A DNA stretch of 64,000 nt from Hirudinaria manillensis (Eukaryota; Annelida; Clitellata; Hirudinida; Hirudinidae), in the NCBI GenBank assembly GCA_034509925.1, contig CM067534.1:9318501-9382500 (forward strand), in the 5' to 3' direction. The stretch's first letter is position 1. Each line of letters begins with the position of its first letter. The position numbers were made by a program, and so were the translations under genes. Positions 62,001 to 64,000 of the stretch are shown one piece after another. The notes beneath the pieces were generated by a model. The model was not told the origin of the DNA and did no database searches. It was given only the letters and a program-made list of their open reading frames with translations.

Positions 62001-63135
62001 TGTGTGTATGTGTTAATATGTAAAGTCAAATGAGCTTCTAATCGAAAATAGCTCGTGAGAAGCGTTAACACCAAAGGACACCACCACAGTTTTGGTAAAT
62101 AAACGTTGTTAAAAACTCACAAACAATTCAAAAAATTAGCCTCTGCCGTATTTTCCGAAGTTTCCGGTTGAGGCGTCGATTGGTAAAGTTGCTGGATGCG
62201 TTGGAAATCGTTGATTGACGACTGCAGGACGACCGAGTGGTCGTGGAAGACCGAGTGGTCGTCCAAGTGGAGAGATCCACGATTTCCTCCCATCTGCGAT
62301 GGACTCTTGAGAATAAATAGGTTGTAGGAAACTAATCAGTTCAGGTTGGTTTGTGAAAAAGAGGTTTGTTAAAAGAGGTTTTTTTTTTGTTTTTTATATA
62401 ATTTATTATTATATTTATATTAATAAATATATTTATATTAACAAATATATTAAAATTAATAAATATATTTAAATTAATAAATATATTTAAATTAATAAAT
62501 ATATTTATATAAATTTTTTATAAAATTGTTCCACCATTTTAAGTTCTGATTAAGGATTTGTGACTCCAAAGAAATACCAATGAATACCAATGAATACCAA
62601 TGAATACCAATGAATACCAATGAATACCAATGAATACCAATGAATACCAGTGAATACCAATGAATACCAGTGGATACCAATGAATACCAGTGAATACCAA
62701 TGAATACCAATGAATACCAATGAATACCAATGAATACCAGTGAATACCAATGAATACCAATGAATACCAATGAATACCAGTGAATACCAATGAATACCAA
62801 TGAATAAACATACCATCAGGTGGTATGGCGAACTTCCGATGACACCTGCCTCGTTGCATTGAGAGGAAAAGAAGGCTTCCGGATTGGCATGGAACGCGTT
62901 CTGGTTGAGTGGTTTCAGCTGGAAGTGTGACGTCGACGGAGAAGCACTGCAGTCCACAGAGGTCGAGGTCACGGATGGTTTGTTCAGACCGCTCTGTTGG
63001 TCCAGGTAGGAACGCACCTGTTCCAGAGGGATCTGCCAGAGATGATGACGATGACGATGAGAGTCACGAAAAAGATGATGATGATGGTGGTGGTGATGAT
63101 AATGATGATGATGATGGTGATGATGATGATGGTGG

Positions 63136-63167
<32 letters not shown>

Positions 63168-63433
63168 GCGAAGACGTTGTTGTTTATTATAAAGCTAGTT
63201 GCTTACTTCAGACAGGACCGTGTAATCGAAAGCTGGTTGGTACTTTTCCTGTTTGAATTAAAAAAAAAAGAAAAAATAAATTAAAAATAAATTAAATTAA
63301 AAATAAAATAAATTAAAAATTATTTAATAACAAAATAACAAAATTATTTTAACAAATAGGCGACCTTTTCTGCTTCGCTTTTCTTTTCTATTTTCTCTCT
63401 ATCCGTCTTGTACTTTCTGTCTGCACCTTTGGG
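59081..63433 (-). CDS. TFCP2: CP2/LSF transcription factor (TFCP2 family), C-terminal half, 5' end beyond window
   Basis: Grainyhead/CP2 superfamily, LSF branch. Exons seen (minus): 63365-63433, 63207-63248, 62814-63032, 62121-62305, 61736-61781, 61552-61635, 61101-61157, 60741-60999, 60567-60657, 60416-60477, 60075-60353, 59621-59778, 59209-59257, 59081-59127. [18 protein letters not shown] and [14 protein letters not shown] are the end of the DNA-binding region as in human TFCP2. A Ser/Pro-rich linker follows. The SAM-like domain reads [44 protein letters not shown] and [11 protein letters not shown] ubiquitin-like tetramerisation part follows ([19 protein letters not shown]), ending at SLQLTSWE. 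Exons 61552-61635 and 61736-61781 rest only on phase and splice sites. The DNA-binding core must lie right of 64000. Confidence 0.88.
59569..59598. repeat. (CACT)n repeat = run of GTGAGT on the transcribed strand
   Basis: About seven CACT units on the plus strand, so GTGAGTGAGTGAG on the TFCP2 sense strand. They begin 17 nt after the true donor GTGAGT (59615-59620). Confidence 0.9.
62571..62806. repeat. 10-bp minisatellite (ATTGGTATTC) in a TFCP2 intron
   Basis: About 23 tandem units of TGAATACCAA on the plus strand, with rare A-to-G and A-to-G/T changes (CCAG, GTGGATACC). It starts 8 nt from the donor of the exon ending at 62814. Long open frames over it ([10 protein letters not shown] repeated) exist because 10 bp units cycle through all frames without stops. 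Confidence 0.95.
63040..63173. repeat. (GAT)n trinucleotide repeat in a TFCP2 intron
   Basis: About 130 bp of GATGAT with GGT and AAT interruptions, between the exons at 62814-63032 and 63207-63248. Confidence 0.9.
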
Positions 63434-63592
63434 CTGACAAAAATAAATCACAGTTATATTTTGCTAGCGTTATTAATAGTAACATTATCAATATTAATAA
63501 TAATAATAACAATAGTAATAGTAATAGTCATTATTATTATTATTTATTTTATCTTTTCAGTTCTATTTTATTATAATAATAATAATACAATA

Positions 63593-63626
<34 letters not shown>

Positions 63627-64000
63627 TATTATTATTATTATTATTAATCATGCAACTCAATGAATAAATATAAAAACATAGTGACTGTAGGCAACGCCTA
63701 TTTTATAGCAATTCAAGGTTTAAGATTAGACTGAAAAAAAAAATATAATAATAGAATGCTATCAACATCATCATCATCACCATCATCATCATCGTCGTCA
63801 TCGTCATCATCATTGACGACTGTAGGCGGTCGTTCGGATTGTCGAGCGAGAATCACAACAGATGTCAGTGCAGAGCCAATCGACGTCAAACAATGGAGGC
63901 GTCTTTTGGCACACGTCGACGCGAGCTACTTCTATCGAGAAAGACATCTGCCTTCGACTGATTTTACAACAACAACAACAACAGACGACGACGACGACGA
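63434..64000. other. TFCP2 intron up to the window edge, simple repeats
   Basis: Contains ATA/TTA runs at 63485-63650, (CATCAT)n at 63766-63812 and (ACA)n/(GAC)n at the very end. The 63820-63960 part is less repetitive and on the minus strand could hide an exon, but I find no frame that matches the CP2 DNA-binding domain. Confidence 0.5.

Noticed and set aside
62492-63017. Three long minus-strand frames full of [10 protein letters not shown] repeats
   Set aside because: They are translations of a 10-bp minisatellite in a TFCP2 intron; only the part from 62814 to 63032 is a real exon.

Overview
This is nuclear DNA from an animal. It is AT-rich and carries sixteen recognisable protein-coding genes, nearly all split into short exons by small GT-AG introns. 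The gene set is metazoan: a STAT with SH2 and activating tyrosine, E2F partner DP, a CP2/LSF factor, PDZ-containing myosin XVIII, JIP3/4, a DM10 ciliary protein and PrimPol. Several degenerate tracts of the telomere motif TTAGGG/CCCTAA lie inside the window. That motif fits most animal phyla but not typical arthropods (TTAGG) or nematodes (TTAGGC), so an invertebrate outside those groups is likely. I cannot name the species. Exon boundaries below were worked out by hand from reading frame, splice sites and protein similarity. In each complete model the exon lengths sum to a multiple of three.

Layout, left to right: 5' end of a myosin XVIII gene (-, runs off the left edge); zeta-crystallin/quinone oxidoreductase (-); TFDP (+); TPD52-like (+); ribophorin II (-); mitochondrial ribosomal protein uL2m (+); STAT (-); a transferrin-receptor-like M28B pseudo-peptidase (+); EFHC1/2 (+); a WSC-domain membrane protein (+); an unrecognised four-module membrane protein (+); a two-domain cystatin (-); PrimPol (+); crooked neck/CRNKL1 (-); an intronless N-terminal-only JIP3/4 (-); and a TFCP2/LSF factor (-, its 5' part beyond the right edge).

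The genes are packed as divergent and convergent neighbours and form no operon or single pathway. Divergent pairs with short spacers are CRYZ/TFDP, RPN2/MRPL2, STAT/TfR-like and cystatin/PrimPol. The tightest convergent pair is PrimPol/CRNKL1: their stop codons are 105 bp apart and their poly(A) signals are interlocked. Between and within genes lie many tandem repeats: two unrelated satellite-like arrays inside RPN2, a 27-bp array in STAT, a 10-bp array in TFCP2, a mixed 27-bp/telomere-like block near 58 kb, and interstitial telomere motifs in EFHC and the WSC gene.

The most interesting items are the unnamed four-module single-pass membrane protein (40.2-43.9 kb), the catalytically dead transferrin-receptor-like protein outside vertebrates (26.6-29.5 kb), the intronless JIP that stops just after RH2, the tiny STAT exon carrying the activating tyrosine, and two unusual splice donors.
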